Assembly (NCBI GenBank): GCA_041665785.1
Contig: JBAYIE010000016.1
Location: forward strand, 27,595-91,594
Direction: 5' to 3'
Length of the DNA: 64,000 nt
Source: JBAYIE01 sp041665785
GTDB lineage: Bacteria > Bacteroidota > Bacteroidia > UKL13-3
Both the position numbers and the translations under genes were made by a program. Under the pieces are notes generated by a model that made no database searches, was not told the DNA's origin, and saw nothing but the letters and a program-made list of their open reading frames with translations. Below, one piece after another: positions 8,660-17,049 of the stretch (position 1 is its first letter; every line of letters begins with the position of its first letter).

Positions 8660-9131
8660 AACTGCACTTGCTTCTTGTATGCCGCTTCTTCTGATGGCAG
8701 GATGGGCATGCAATACAAGCGAAAAAAAAGCTGCAAAAATTGCTCAGGCATCCAGGGATTCAGCCGAAGCCTGTACCCCTATCAAAGATCCGAATAACCC
8801 GAAACCCATGGCGCTTATGATGCGTCAGATGGCAACGAATGCGGATAGTATCCGTGCGGGAATTTTGATGGGTATAATTCCTGATTCATTGAAGTATCCG
8901 TTCCTGCGATTTTATCTGGTTGAACCAACGGATCCCGGTGTTTTAGAACCTCAGTTTTTCGAAAACGCACGCTTGTATCAGCAAGCTTACAGGTCATTGA
9001 TGAATACCGACAAGGCTGAGATGATCAATGCTTATAATGCAACTATTGCGGCCTGTATTAACTGCCATCAACGGTATTGCAGCGGACCGCTGAAACGCAT
9101 CAACAAACTTCCGATTACCGGATTACCTTAG
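8640..9131 (+). CDS. Lipoprotein with a c-type heme motif
   Basis: A 163-residue exported protein with signal MALFFSKTALASCMPLLLMAGWAC and a single C-terminal heme-binding motif CINCH near residue 140. This is the layout of small periplasmic cytochrome c-like lipoproteins. Start 8640 overlaps the DUF4920 gene by 20 bases; an ATG at 8679 also gives a workable signal peptide. A longer reading from 8598 puts charged residues ahead of the signal and is less likely. No distal Met ligand is obvious, and it may be a degenerate cytochrome. Its pairing with the DUF4920 protein suggests a shared envelope role. Confidence 0.75.
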   Translation: MALFFSKTALASCMPLLLMAGWACNTSEKKAAKIAQASRDSAEACTPIKDPNNPKPMALMMRQMATNADSIRAGILMGIIPDSLKYPFLRFYLVEPTDPGVLEPQFFENARLYQQAYRSLMNTDKAEMINAYNATIAACINCHQRYCSGPLKRINKLPITGLP

Positions 9132-9136
9132 CGAAG

Positions 9137-10066
9137 TTAGCTGGTTCTTCCGGCTAAAAGGTACATTACCGCCATACGCGTTGCTACCCCGTTTTCTACC
9201 TGATCCAGAATGATGGAGTGGCGAGAATCTGCTACATCACTGGTAATTTCTACTCCACGGTTGATGGGTCCCGGGTGCATGATCACCAATTCTTTATTCA
9301 GTGAATCGAGGCGTTCGCGGTTTAGTCCATACAACATGGTGTACTCGCGCAATGATGGAAAATATTTGATATCCTGCCGTTCAAGTTGAATGCGCAACAT
9401 ATTCGCCACATCACACCAGGCAAGCGCTTTCATGAGGTCGGTTTCTACCTTCACGCCCAGACTCGCGATATGTTTTGGAATCAGCGTGGTTGGTCCGCAA
9501 ACCATAACCTCGGCACCCAGTTTTTTGAGACAGAAAATGTTGGATATGGCAACGCGCGAGTGCAGAATATCTCCCACAATAACTACTTTCTTTCCTTTCA
9601 CCTGTCCGAGTTTTTCGCGGATCGAGTAAGCATCAAGCAATGCCTGCGTCGGGTGTTCGTGCGTGCCATCCCCGGCATTGATGATCTGCGCATCAATATG
9701 TTTGGCCAAAAAGATACAGGCTCCCGGAGCAGGATGCCGCATCACCACCATATCCACCTTCATGCTGAGAATATTTTTAACCGTATCAACCAGTGTTTCT
9801 CCTTTGGATACCGACGAAGAAGAGGCAGAGAAATTAATCACATCGGCGCTAAGACGTTTTTGCGCCAGTTCGAAAGAAATACGCGTACGGGTTGAGTTTT
9901 CGAAGAAAATATTGGCAATCGTAACATCGCGTAGGGAAGGAACTTTTTTGATAGGCCGGTTGATGATGGCCTTGAAATTGTCGGAGGTTTCAAATACCAG
10001 TTCTATGTCTTCTCTGGTGAGGTCTTTGATTCCGAGCAGGTGTTTCTGACTGAATTTCTTAATCAT
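9137..10066 (-). CDS. pyrB: Aspartate carbamoyltransferase catalytic subunit
   Basis: Catalytic chain of aspartate transcarbamoylase, which makes carbamoyl-aspartate in de novo pyrimidine synthesis. The 309-residue protein has the carbamoyl-phosphate loop FFENSTRTRISFE near residue 55, HPTQALLD near 135 and HPGPINRGVEI near 265. No pyrI regulatory chain is next to it. It lies 14 bases after pyrR in an EVE-pyrR-pyrB operon, so regulation probably runs through PyrR or uracil nucleotides. The call is secure. Confidence 0.97.
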   Translation of the reverse strand: MIKKFSQKHLLGIKDLTREDIELVFETSDNFKAIINRPIKKVPSLRDVTIANIFFENSTRTRISFELAQKRLSADVINFSASSSSVSKGETLVDTVKNILSMKVDMVVMRHPAPGACIFLAKHIDAQIINAGDGTHEHPTQALLDAYSIREKLGQVKGKKVVIVGDILHSRVAISNIFCLKKLGAEVMVCGPTTLIPKHIASLGVKVETDLMKALAWCDVANMLRIQLERQDIKYFPSLREYTMLYGLNRERLDSLNKELVIMHPGPINRGVEITSDVADSRHSIILDQVENGVATRMAVMYLLAGRTS

Positions 10067-10080
10067 GAATTTTTCCTTCT

Positions 10081-10626
10081 CTATTGGTTATCGGTTATGA
10101 TATGCACCAAATCCTGTTTGGCATTTTCTTTCCACTGTACTTTTACTTTGTCGTTGGAACGGGTATCCACAGCAATTCCCGTATAATCGGGTTGAATAGG
10201 TAAATGCCGGCTGAACCGGCGATCTACCAAAACAAGCAATTCTACACGTGTTGGTCTTCCGAAATCTGTCAACGCATCGAGTGCCGACCGAATGGTTCTG
10301 CCGGTATACAGCACATCATCCACAATCACTATTTCTTTATCCTGAACGGTAAAATCAATGCGCATTTCATTGGGAACAATTTGTTCGTTGCCTCTGCGAA
10401 AATCGTCGCGGTAGAAAGCTACATCCAATTCACCGTATTGTACAGGCTCACCTCCCAATATTTCCGTGATGCGTTGATGAATGCGGCGGGACAGAAAAAT
10501 TCCCCGGGGTTGTAAACCGATTAATGCCGTATTGCTGAAATCCCCATGATTCTCGATCAGCTCATAGCAGAGCCGGTCAATGATAATCTGAAGTTGTTTT
10601 TTTTCGAGGATAATTCTTCCGCTCAT
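10081..10626 (-). CDS. pyrR: PyrR regulator / uracil phosphoribosyltransferase
   Basis: PyrR-type phosphoribosyltransferase of 181 residues. The PRPP loop IVIVDDVLYTGRTIRSAL is near residues 97-114. In Firmicutes this protein attenuates pyr transcription by binding mRNA, and it also has weak UPRT activity. I see no PyrR attenuator ahead of this operon; the leader is very short, so an RNA-binding role here is uncertain. The gene overlaps the EVE gene by 4 bases. The C-terminal codons run through an ATTGGTTATCGGTTATG stretch similar to the satellite repeats near mntH. Confidence 0.93.
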   Translation of the reverse strand: MSGRIILEKKQLQIIIDRLCYELIENHGDFSNTALIGLQPRGIFLSRRIHQRITEILGGEPVQYGELDVAFYRDDFRRGNEQIVPNEMRIDFTVQDKEIVIVDDVLYTGRTIRSALDALTDFGRPTRVELLVLVDRRFSRHLPIQPDYTGIAVDTRSNDKVKVQWKENAKQDLVHIITDNQ

Positions 10627-11033
10627 GCGCTTGTTGACAATTGGATAATATAATCAAATTCTAATGGTTTCACGACCGATACGGAAAGCCGCGACAATCG
10701 TATCAATTCAATCTGGCCGAGGTTCTTGTCTGCCTTTACCTGAGCAAGGGTTACCGACTTCTTTAATTTCTTCACCGGTTTGAGTTCAACTGCACTCCAG
10801 TCACCCACTTTAGCCGTTGGATCCGGAAAATGTGTTTTTGAAACTTTGGCGATCCCCACAATTTCTTTCCCTTCATTGCTGTGGTACCACAATACCAGAT
10901 CCCCTTTTTCCATTGCACGCAGATTATTCCGTGCCGCATAATTACGCACACCATCCCAAACAACATGTCCGTCCTTTACAAACTGACTCCAGCTGTAAAC
11001 TTCAGGTTCCGACTTAACCAACCAGTATTTCAT
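10623..11033 (-). CDS. EVE-domain protein
   Basis: A 136-residue EVE-domain protein, a PUA-like fold thought to read modified nucleotides. It begins MKYWLVKSEPEVYSW, the standard opening, and has WDGVRNYAARNNLRAM and LVLWYHSNEGKEIVGIAKV. Two ATG codons are adjacent (11036 and 11033). The second lies exactly four bases after a TATGTTTG -7 element, which suggests a leaderless mRNA starting there. It is the first gene of the EVE-pyrR-pyrB operon. Its link with pyrimidine genes may be accidental. Confidence 0.9.
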   Translation of the reverse strand: MKYWLVKSEPEVYSWSQFVKDGHVVWDGVRNYAARNNLRAMEKGDLVLWYHSNEGKEIVGIAKVSKTHFPDPTAKVGDWSAVELKPVKKLKKSVTLAQVKADKNLGQIELIRLSRLSVSVVKPLEFDYIIQLSTSA

Positions 11034-11037
11034 CATT

Positions 11038-11045
11038 CAAACATA
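11038..11045 (-). promoter_or_regulatory. -7 promoter element TATGTTTG of the EVE-pyrR-pyrB operon
   Basis: An exact TAnnTTTG match on the minus strand. Only one base separates it from the first ATG and four from the second, so the transcript would have almost no leader. Confidence 0.55.
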
Positions 11046-11055
11046 CAGAATTCGG

Positions 11056-11092
11056 CAAAAAAAAATCCCAGTCGGTTGACCGGGATTTTTTC
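11056..11092 (-). terminator. Terminator of rpsA
   Basis: Minus strand: ATCCCGGTC pairs with GACTGGGAT (with an opposed C/A in the stem), flanked by A-rich and T-rich runs. It lies 19 bases after the rpsA stop. The T9 tract follows in the rpsA direction. Confidence 0.85.
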
Positions 11093-11110
11093 GATATGGA
11101 TAATGTGCAA

Positions 11111-12913
11111 TTATTCACCTTTTTCCATTTTATCTTTCAGAGCAGAAAGTGCATCAATGTCTCCAAAGGTTGATTTCTCATTGGATTCGTTGATTTTCTT
11201 GGTGGCTTTAGAAACTTTTTCACGGTCTCCTTCTTTGCGTTTCACTTCTTCTACTTTCTTTTCTTCAGCATCAGCTCTCCATACCGAAGTATGAGAAACC
11301 ACGATGCGTTTGTTTTCTTTATTGAACTCAGTCACTTTGAATTGAGCCAGTTCGTCTTCCTTAACGGTTTTCTTATCCTCTTTCTGCAATTGCTTGATCG
11401 GAGCATAACCTTCAACACCATACGGAAGAGCGATAATAGCACTCTTATCTTCCACCTTCAGTACAGTACCATCATGGATGGAACCAACAGTAAAGATGGT
11501 TTCAAAAGTATCCCAAGGATTTTCGTCGAGTTGTTTATGTCCTAAGCTCAGGCGGCGGTTTTCCAGATCTACTTCCAGTACTACCACTTCCATTTCCTGA
11601 TCTTTCTTCACAAATTCAGCCGGATGCTTAATTTTCTTGGTCCAGCTCAGATCTGAAACGTGCACCAGTCCATCCACACCTTCTTCGAGTTCAACGAATA
11701 ATCCATAGTTGGTCAGGTTACGTACAATGCCTTTGTGCTTGGATCCAACCGGATATTTCTCCATGATATTAACCCATGGATCTGCTTTCAGTTGTTTAAT
11801 TCCAAGCGACATTTTACGTTCATCTTTATCCAACGTCAGTATCACCGCTTCGATTTCGTCGCCCAACTTCATAAAATCTGAAGGGTTACGCAGGTGTTGC
11901 GACCAGCTCATTTCTGAAACGTGGATCAAACCTTCTACACCCGCTGCGATTTCGAGGAATGCACCATAATCAGCGATATTCACGATCTTACCTTTTACTT
12001 TAGCTCCAATTTCCAGGTTAGCTGTTAAACTATCCCATGGATGTGAAGAAAGTTGTTTTAAGCCCAGTGAAATACGTTTCTTTTCGTCGTCGAAATCCAA
12101 TACAACCACATTGATTTTCTGATCCATCTTCAACACCTCTTCCGGATGATTGATGCGGCCCCATGAAATATCTGTGATATGTAACAAACCGTCTACACCA
12201 CCCAAATCGATGAATACACCGAATGAGGTCATGTTTTTAACAGTACCTTCCAGTACTTGTCCTTTTTCCAGTTTGGAAAGGATGTCGGATTTTTGAGCTT
12301 CTATATCTTCTTCGATCAGCACTTTATGTGAGATTACCACGTTTTTGAAAACCTGGTTCACTTTTACCACCTTAAATGGCATGGTCTGACCAACATAAAT
12401 ATCATAATCCTTAATCGGCTTGGTATCGATCTGAGATCCGGGAAGGAATGTATCCAGTCCCATTACATCTACCACCAATCCGCCTTTTGTACGCGATTTA
12501 ACAAATCCATGCACGATTTCATCATTCTCGTTTGCCTTCATGATGTTTTCCCAAGCCCGTTCGCTAACGGCTTTTTTGCGCGACAGGATCAGCTGACCCA
12601 ATGCGTCTTCTTTTGTTTCGAGTAATACTTCTACCACATCCCCAACTTTTAATTCGGGCATGTCGCGAAACTCGGTGCGGGCGATCAAACCATCGGATTT
12701 AAATCCAATGTTCAGAACCACCTCTTTTTCGGTAAATCCTACTACGGTACCTTTTACAATCTCACGTTCGGTAATGGAACTGAGTGTGTTCTCGTACAAC
12801 CCTTCGAGCCGGGCCTGCTCATCTTTTGAATACTTGCTGAAGCCTTCTTTGTCCATGCTCCAATCGAAGTCAGCTGCAGGTGCTGTTTGTGTGTTTTGAT
12901 TTTCTTGTGTCAA
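11111..12913 (-). CDS. rpsA: 30S ribosomal protein S1
   Basis: Ribosomal protein S1 binds mRNA on the 30S subunit. The 600 residues hold six S1/OB repeats, starting near residues 51, 137, 221, 307, 394 and 479, followed by a charged Lys/Glu-rich tail. The start codon is TTG at 12913, supported by a good AAGGAG Shine-Dalgarno about 10 bases upstream. This is one of the few strong SD sites in the window. The promoter (12947-12954) and terminator make it a single-gene unit. The call is secure. Confidence 0.97.
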   Translation of the reverse strand: MTQENQNTQTAPAADFDWSMDKEGFSKYSKDEQARLEGLYENTLSSITEREIVKGTVVGFTEKEVVLNIGFKSDGLIARTEFRDMPELKVGDVVEVLLETKEDALGQLILSRKKAVSERAWENIMKANENDEIVHGFVKSRTKGGLVVDVMGLDTFLPGSQIDTKPIKDYDIYVGQTMPFKVVKVNQVFKNVVISHKVLIEEDIEAQKSDILSKLEKGQVLEGTVKNMTSFGVFIDLGGVDGLLHITDISWGRINHPEEVLKMDQKINVVVLDFDDEKKRISLGLKQLSSHPWDSLTANLEIGAKVKGKIVNIADYGAFLEIAAGVEGLIHVSEMSWSQHLRNPSDFMKLGDEIEAVILTLDKDERKMSLGIKQLKADPWVNIMEKYPVGSKHKGIVRNLTNYGLFVELEEGVDGLVHVSDLSWTKKIKHPAEFVKKDQEMEVVVLEVDLENRRLSLGHKQLDENPWDTFETIFTVGSIHDGTVLKVEDKSAIIALPYGVEGYAPIKQLQKEDKKTVKEDELAQFKVTEFNKENKRIVVSHTSVWRADAEEKKVEEVKRKEGDREKVSKATKKINESNEKSTFGDIDALSALKDKMEKGE

Positions 12914-12946
12914 GTTTTAAGTTCTCCTTTCGCTTAAAAAAGCGTG

Positions 12947-12954
12947 CAAACATA
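12947..12954 (-). promoter_or_regulatory. rpsA -7 promoter element TATGTTTG
   Basis: An exact TAnnTTTG match on the minus strand, 33 bases before the TTG start. The leader between them carries the AAGGAG ribosome-binding site. Confidence 0.6.
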
Positions 12955-13004
12955 GGACAGGAAGTATAGAATTCCAAGGGATGGGTCAGGTTTTTTGCTT
13001 AAAA

Positions 13005-14759
13005 TCAATGTTTTGTCCCAATTTGGGCAGATTGATAGCTAAACTTCCCGTTTTGCCACCAGATTTCACCTTCCTCCAGCCAGGGAAGGGATTCCAATTT
13101 CAGGTAATAATCTTTTTCAAACGCTGTAGGATACGTATAAGTCTTCTTATAAACTTTAAAATGCAAACTGTCGAGCGGTGTTTTTTGCTTTAACGCCCAA
13201 AATCGGGTGAGTTTCTTTAAGCCAATAGAATCAGCAGGCTGTGTTCCAAAAGCAATAAGCTGGAAGGTGGTTTTCGCCCAAACCAGGTTCATGTTGAGAT
13301 CAGAACCCACATATCCCCTTTCCGACATCATGGGCATCCAGTATTCGTTTCCTTTATCATCGAAGCGGGTTAATGCATAAGTCGTTTTTAATCCTTTGCT
13401 GTCGTGATCCAGAAAAAGCCCCCTGCCATTGATGCCCAAAAAAATCCTGACCAACATGCCGGGTTTGGTGCTGATGTCAAAATTTCCATGCATATCATGT
13501 GCCTTCCTGTTGTCTTCATTAAAAACCCGATGCTTTATACGGTGATACACATGGTAGGTTGAAACCCCCAATTGCATGGTCAGGCAAAAAAGCGTAAAGT
13601 ATACCAGCAAAGTTTTATGAAAAGCATAATTCAATAATCCATTGCCTGATTGAACCCATGCACCTGAGAAATAAAGCCGGAAAACGGATCTCAGGATCAA
13701 CCGAACAGGTTTTAATTGTATAATAAATAAGAGTGGACGATAAAGCCAATAGGCATGCAAAGCATTACACGTGGTATTAAAGGAGGATTCTTGAGCCCGG
13801 CCATCTATCCATTTAACTGCGTATCGTTCGCGAAAATCGAATGCCAGCATTAAGCGCGCCAGGCGAATCGAACCTATATCCGATCGGCTATAAATCAGCT
13901 CCGATTGCACCCTGCTTTTCAATCGTTTGGATATGGCATTCCAGAACTGATCGTTCAGAAACAGGAGATAAAATGCAAGCGGACCGGTGCAAATCAAGGG
14001 GAATGGAAAGAAAACTGCAATGCCCAGATGAAATAAAATTCCGGGTACAATGATCCAACCATGATACCGTGGCTTGAACAATAAAAACAGAAATACCAGT
14101 TCCCAAATTATGACCAGGTAATTTACAACCATCATCAATCCTTCCTGATTGATGATCAGATTGGGTAATGCATTCCATTTATTGTGTGGAATATTGAGCG
14201 GGATCCAAAGGCCCAAACCCTTTAGCCACATAGGTGAAACCAATTTTGTAAATGCCGATGCCGTATACATCAAACCCAGCGACAGGAACAGAAAAAGGAT
14301 ATAATTGAGTTGCTGGGTTTGAGGTTTTCGGGGAATAATATTGGTTAATTTATCGATCAGCGCATCGCATGAAAAGCTACGCGAAACGGGCATAAAAATG
14401 CATAATAAGCTACCGATGCGCAACAAATCATCGTTAAACGAACCAACGCTTGCATTGATAAAAAGAATGGTGGCCAATACCACAAACACATAATTGAGAA
14501 TGGCCGCAATGCGGGTATAGAAGCCAACCAGCAGCATTCCTACAGCAATCGTCCATAATACAATGAAAAGTTTAGCCGGAAAAGAATTCCGACCGATATC
14601 GGGTACGGAGTCAAAAACCAATGGATGCAACTGATAAAAATTGGCTATGATAATCAGAATATGTATACTGAAGAAAATACGGAACGCACTGAAAGTATGC
14701 GTTGAAACCGGTTTATTAAACCGGGTTATGAACTGAAAAAACCGGTCAGTCAGATCCAT
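13005..14759 (-). CDS. HTTM-domain membrane protein of the exosortase operon
   Basis: A 584-residue integral membrane protein. Residues 1-300 hold about seven to eight hydrophobic segments in the HTTM pattern (related to vitamin K-dependent gamma-carboxylase), with WLKGLGLWIPLNIPHNKW and ILFHLGIAVFFPFPLICTGPLAFYLLFL typical. One more membrane segment lies near residue 390, followed by a soluble C-terminal part of about 190 residues. The start at 14759 overlaps the preceding gene by 14 bases, so the two are coupled. No activity can be assigned; carboxylation, quinone-linked chemistry or handling of the sorted product are possibilities only. Confidence 0.75.
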   Translation of the reverse strand: MDLTDRFFQFITRFNKPVSTHTFSAFRIFFSIHILIIIANFYQLHPLVFDSVPDIGRNSFPAKLFIVLWTIAVGMLLVGFYTRIAAILNYVFVVLATILFINASVGSFNDDLLRIGSLLCIFMPVSRSFSCDALIDKLTNIIPRKPQTQQLNYILFLFLSLGLMYTASAFTKLVSPMWLKGLGLWIPLNIPHNKWNALPNLIINQEGLMMVVNYLVIIWELVFLFLLFKPRYHGWIIVPGILFHLGIAVFFPFPLICTGPLAFYLLFLNDQFWNAISKRLKSRVQSELIYSRSDIGSIRLARLMLAFDFRERYAVKWIDGRAQESSFNTTCNALHAYWLYRPLLFIIQLKPVRLILRSVFRLYFSGAWVQSGNGLLNYAFHKTLLVYFTLFCLTMQLGVSTYHVYHRIKHRVFNEDNRKAHDMHGNFDISTKPGMLVRIFLGINGRGLFLDHDSKGLKTTYALTRFDDKGNEYWMPMMSERGYVGSDLNMNLVWAKTTFQLIAFGTQPADSIGLKKLTRFWALKQKTPLDSLHFKVYKKTYTYPTAFEKDYYLKLESLPWLEEGEIWWQNGKFSYQSAQIGTKH

Positions 14760-15183
14760 GAAAATGCTGGTTGATTTTAAATGCTGCAATCAAAAACAAA
14801 ACGATAATGGGAGAATGAAAATAACGGTTAACCTTCGGAAGGATATGTTTCATAACTACCAGATTGTTGCTCAATACCATTGTATATTCCAATAAAAACA
14901 ATCCGCCTGTTATCAAAAGAGCCATCATTGCCAGTTCAGGATTAAATAAAAGGCGAATGATCAGATAGGGAAATGCAACGAATAACAAACTGTAACCAAC
15001 AGCAGTAAGCCAGAAAAATGCATGGTTGGTCCATAACTGAAAAATAGATTCGCTGTGCGTACCCGGCTGTATAAAAGCCGCGGAAGGTGTGTTGAGATAA
15101 TCGGGGGTAAAATCATCCTTCAGTAAGCTGATGCCTGCAAAAAGTAATACAGCTGTAAAGGCGATGAGTTTATTGCGTTGCAT
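14746..15183 (-). CDS. Exosortase-associated small membrane protein
   Basis: A 145-residue protein with four hydrophobic segments. It resembles the family found next to XrtF exosortases (exosortase F system-associated protein): N-terminal segment, a variable periplasmic loop, then three segments, the last preceded by a conserved N-rich stretch and a proline (NRYFHSPIIVLFLIAAF). Its start overlaps the exosortase stop by 14 bases and its end overlaps the HTTM gene. It is probably a partner or chaperone of the exosortase in the inner membrane. Family assignment is from memory of the pattern and should be confirmed by profile search. Confidence 0.7.
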   Translation of the reverse strand: MQRNKLIAFTAVLLFAGISLLKDDFTPDYLNTPSAAFIQPGTHSESIFQLWTNHAFFWLTAVGYSLLFVAFPYLIIRLLFNPELAMMALLITGGLFLLEYTMVLSNNLVVMKHILPKVNRYFHSPIIVLFLIAAFKINQHFHGSD

Positions 15184-15715
15184 GTTTACGGGGAACTACT
15201 TTGCTGTAGTGGTTGGTCCACAACATCCAGAAAGCGAATATAATCCCGTACACAAAGAAAATAAAAATATATCGGTGAAAAAGGTCGTAATACGCGTATT
15301 TGTTGATCGACATCAGGGTTAGACAGTAATTACGAAAAATATTGGCTCCGTGAATTACTATTAAACCTCCAAGGATGAATGGAATTTTAATTTTCCATTT
15401 ACCCGGATAGCAGGCTACAAACAGTGCAAACAAAACAAGCAATTCGAGTCCGTTGCACGATGCACCAACCCGAACAACAGGAAATACCTGAGACGTAATA
15501 AATACATAGGTTTCGCCGGGTTTTAATGCTATGGTATAGTAAGCATCGTATCCTGTAAGCTTCAACAGGTTTACCATTCCAATGGTAACCTGCTCGGTTA
15601 TCAGGTGATCAAATTGACCAATAGGCTTCAAATAAAACTCATAAACAACAAACCAAACCGAATATGAAATCAGAATCCAGGCTAAGAACAGAATGAGCTT
15701 TTTCTTTTGTTTCAT
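15170..15715 (-). CDS. Exosortase family transpeptidase (XrtF-like)
   Basis: A 181-residue inner-membrane cysteine protease/transpeptidase with about six membrane segments. The catalytic triad is visible: Cys87 in ASCNGLELL, Arg128 in NIFRNYCLTLM and His147 in DLFHRYIFIFF. Exosortases cleave a C-terminal sorting signal and pass the protein to another anchor. The compact size, without the extra domain of the EpsH type, fits XrtF. A start at 15790 would add 25 residues ahead of the MKQKKKL opening and overlap the substrate gene, so 15715 is chosen. It lies 16 bases after the substrate gene. Confidence 0.88.
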   Translation of the reverse strand: MKQKKKLILFLAWILISYSVWFVVYEFYLKPIGQFDHLITEQVTIGMVNLLKLTGYDAYYTIALKPGETYVFITSQVFPVVRVGASCNGLELLVLFALFVACYPGKWKIKIPFILGGLIVIHGANIFRNYCLTLMSINKYAYYDLFHRYIFIFFVYGIIFAFWMLWTNHYSKVVPRKHATQ

Positions 15716-15731
15716 GAAGGCAACACGGTTA

Positions 15732-15923
15732 TTAGATTCCGGATGATTTCGATTTATGGTATAGTTTTTTGATACCATAACCCACACCAAGCGCTATCAA
15801 AACTGAAAGACCACCATCTACCGGTGTATCTTCAACCACAGGAAACAGGTCAAGATTTGGTTGAGCCATTACACCTGTAATTGCGATTAATAAGAATACC
15901 AGTATTGAGAATGCCTTCTTCAT
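15732..15923 (-). CDS. 63-aa PID-CTERM exosortase substrate
   Basis: A tiny exported protein of 63 residues: signal peptide with likely cleavage after VMA (residue 20), then about 13 acidic/hydrophobic residues, then the sorting signal PVDGG at 34-38, a membrane segment (39-51) and a basic tail KKLYHKSK. This is the three-part signal of PID-CTERM proteins, which are exosortase targets in Bacteroidota. The promoter at 15941 rules out the longer reading from 15962. It is the first gene of the operon, directly before the exosortase. The mature part between the two cuts would be only 13-18 residues. Confidence 0.85.
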   Translation of the reverse strand: MKKAFSILVFLLIAITGVMAQPNLDLFPVVEDTPVDGGLSVLIALGVGYGIKKLYHKSKSSGI

Positions 15924-15940
15924 TGTGTTGATTTGTGGAG

Positions 15941-15948
15941 CAAAAATA
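15941..15948 (-). promoter_or_regulatory. -7 promoter element TATTTTTG of the exosortase operon
   Basis: An exact TAnnTTTG match on the minus strand, 17 bases before the ATG of the 63-aa substrate gene. It sets the operon start and its order: substrate, exosortase, partner, HTTM. Confidence 0.6.
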
Positions 15949-16019
15949 AGATCATACGCCAATATATAATTACATCTTATTTAAACTGTGGTATAGACAA
16001 GACTATTATCGAAATACGC

Positions 16020-16946
16020 CTACGAATGGCGAAAACCCTTTAAAAACTCAAAAATATGCATACGCTTCTTGTTTTCTAACTGAATATCAAGTACTTCTAT
16101 CCATTCGTTTTTGCATCGAAACAACAATTTGTCAGGTTTTATGACTTTATGCGATCCGGGATTTGCAATTTCCATACACGCTGTATGTAGTTTTGCTTTA
16201 AAAATTTTAAGAATTTTTTGATCCAAAATTGTGAATGCTCCCGGAAATGGAGCCAACCCGCGAATAAGGTTCAGGATAGATTCCGCATCCTGATTCCAAT
16301 CGATTTTACAATCATTTTTATACAATTTCGGGGCATGCTTCAATACCGGAGAAACCGGTTGCGGAATTGGCGCATAATTACCAGACTCAACCAAACGTAA
16401 TGATTTCACAACCAACTTAGCACCTATCTGGCTTAACTTATCATGCAAATCTCCAGCATTCATTTCGCTGCTAACCGGGCAACGTTCCTGCAATAACATA
16501 TCACCTGTATCGATGGCATGTTTCAGAAAAAAGGTGGTAACCCCTGTTTCTTTTTCTCCACGGATAATGGCCCAATTGATGGGTGCAGCACCTCTGTAGT
16601 CCGGTAATAGAGACGCATGCAGGTTCATGGTTCCCAGGCGGGGCATATTCCAAACCAATTCGGGTAACATGCGAAATGCAATGACTACCTGAATATCGGC
16701 ACGGTAACTTTTTAGCTCTTCAAGAAACAATGGATCCTTTAGTTTGACAGGTTGCAAAACAGGAATTCCATGTTTTACCGCTGCAACTTTAACCGGCGAA
16801 GGTCTTACTTGCATTCCCCTGCCGGCGGGTTTATCGGGCGCAGTTACCACAGCCACAACCTGCATCCCCTGTTGCACCAATTCTTCCAGAGAAGTAACGG
16901 CAAAATCCGGCGTTCCAAAAAATACAATCCTGAGCGATTCCGACAT
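16020..16946 (-). CDS. fmt: Methionyl-tRNA formyltransferase
   Basis: Fmt formylates initiator Met-tRNA using 10-formyl-THF. The 308-residue protein has the formyltransferase core with NLHASLLPDYRGAAPINWAI (Asn and His catalytic residues) and DTGDMLLQ, and an OB-like C-terminal domain. RIVFFGTPDFAV at the N-terminus is the usual opening. It stands alone, divergent from alanine dehydrogenase. The call is secure. Confidence 0.97.
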   Translation of the reverse strand: MSESLRIVFFGTPDFAVTSLEELVQQGMQVVAVVTAPDKPAGRGMQVRPSPVKVAAVKHGIPVLQPVKLKDPLFLEELKSYRADIQVVIAFRMLPELVWNMPRLGTMNLHASLLPDYRGAAPINWAIIRGEKETGVTTFFLKHAIDTGDMLLQERCPVSSEMNAGDLHDKLSQIGAKLVVKSLRLVESGNYAPIPQPVSPVLKHAPKLYKNDCKIDWNQDAESILNLIRGLAPFPGAFTILDQKILKIFKAKLHTACMEIANPGSHKVIKPDKLLFRCKNEWIEVLDIQLENKKRMHIFEFLKGFRHS

Positions 16947-17023
16947 ACCTGCGAAAATAATCTTTCAGTCCGCATTCTTTCGTTGAATTCAAAATTGGTG
17001 TTGCCTTATCGCCAATTGAAACG

Positions 17024-17031
17024 TATCTTTG
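17024..17031 (+). promoter_or_regulatory. -7 promoter element TATCTTTG ahead of alanine dehydrogenase
   Basis: An exact TAnnTTTG match. It overlaps a possible TTG start at 17029, which is therefore unlikely, and supports the ATG at 17050. Confidence 0.55.
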
Positions 17032-17049
17032 GGTAAGTCGAAAAACGGG

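Noticed and set aside
10626..11110. A PyrR-type RNA attenuator ahead of pyrR
   Set aside because: The only room is the coding EVE gene and the rpsA terminator; no antiterminator fold was seen.
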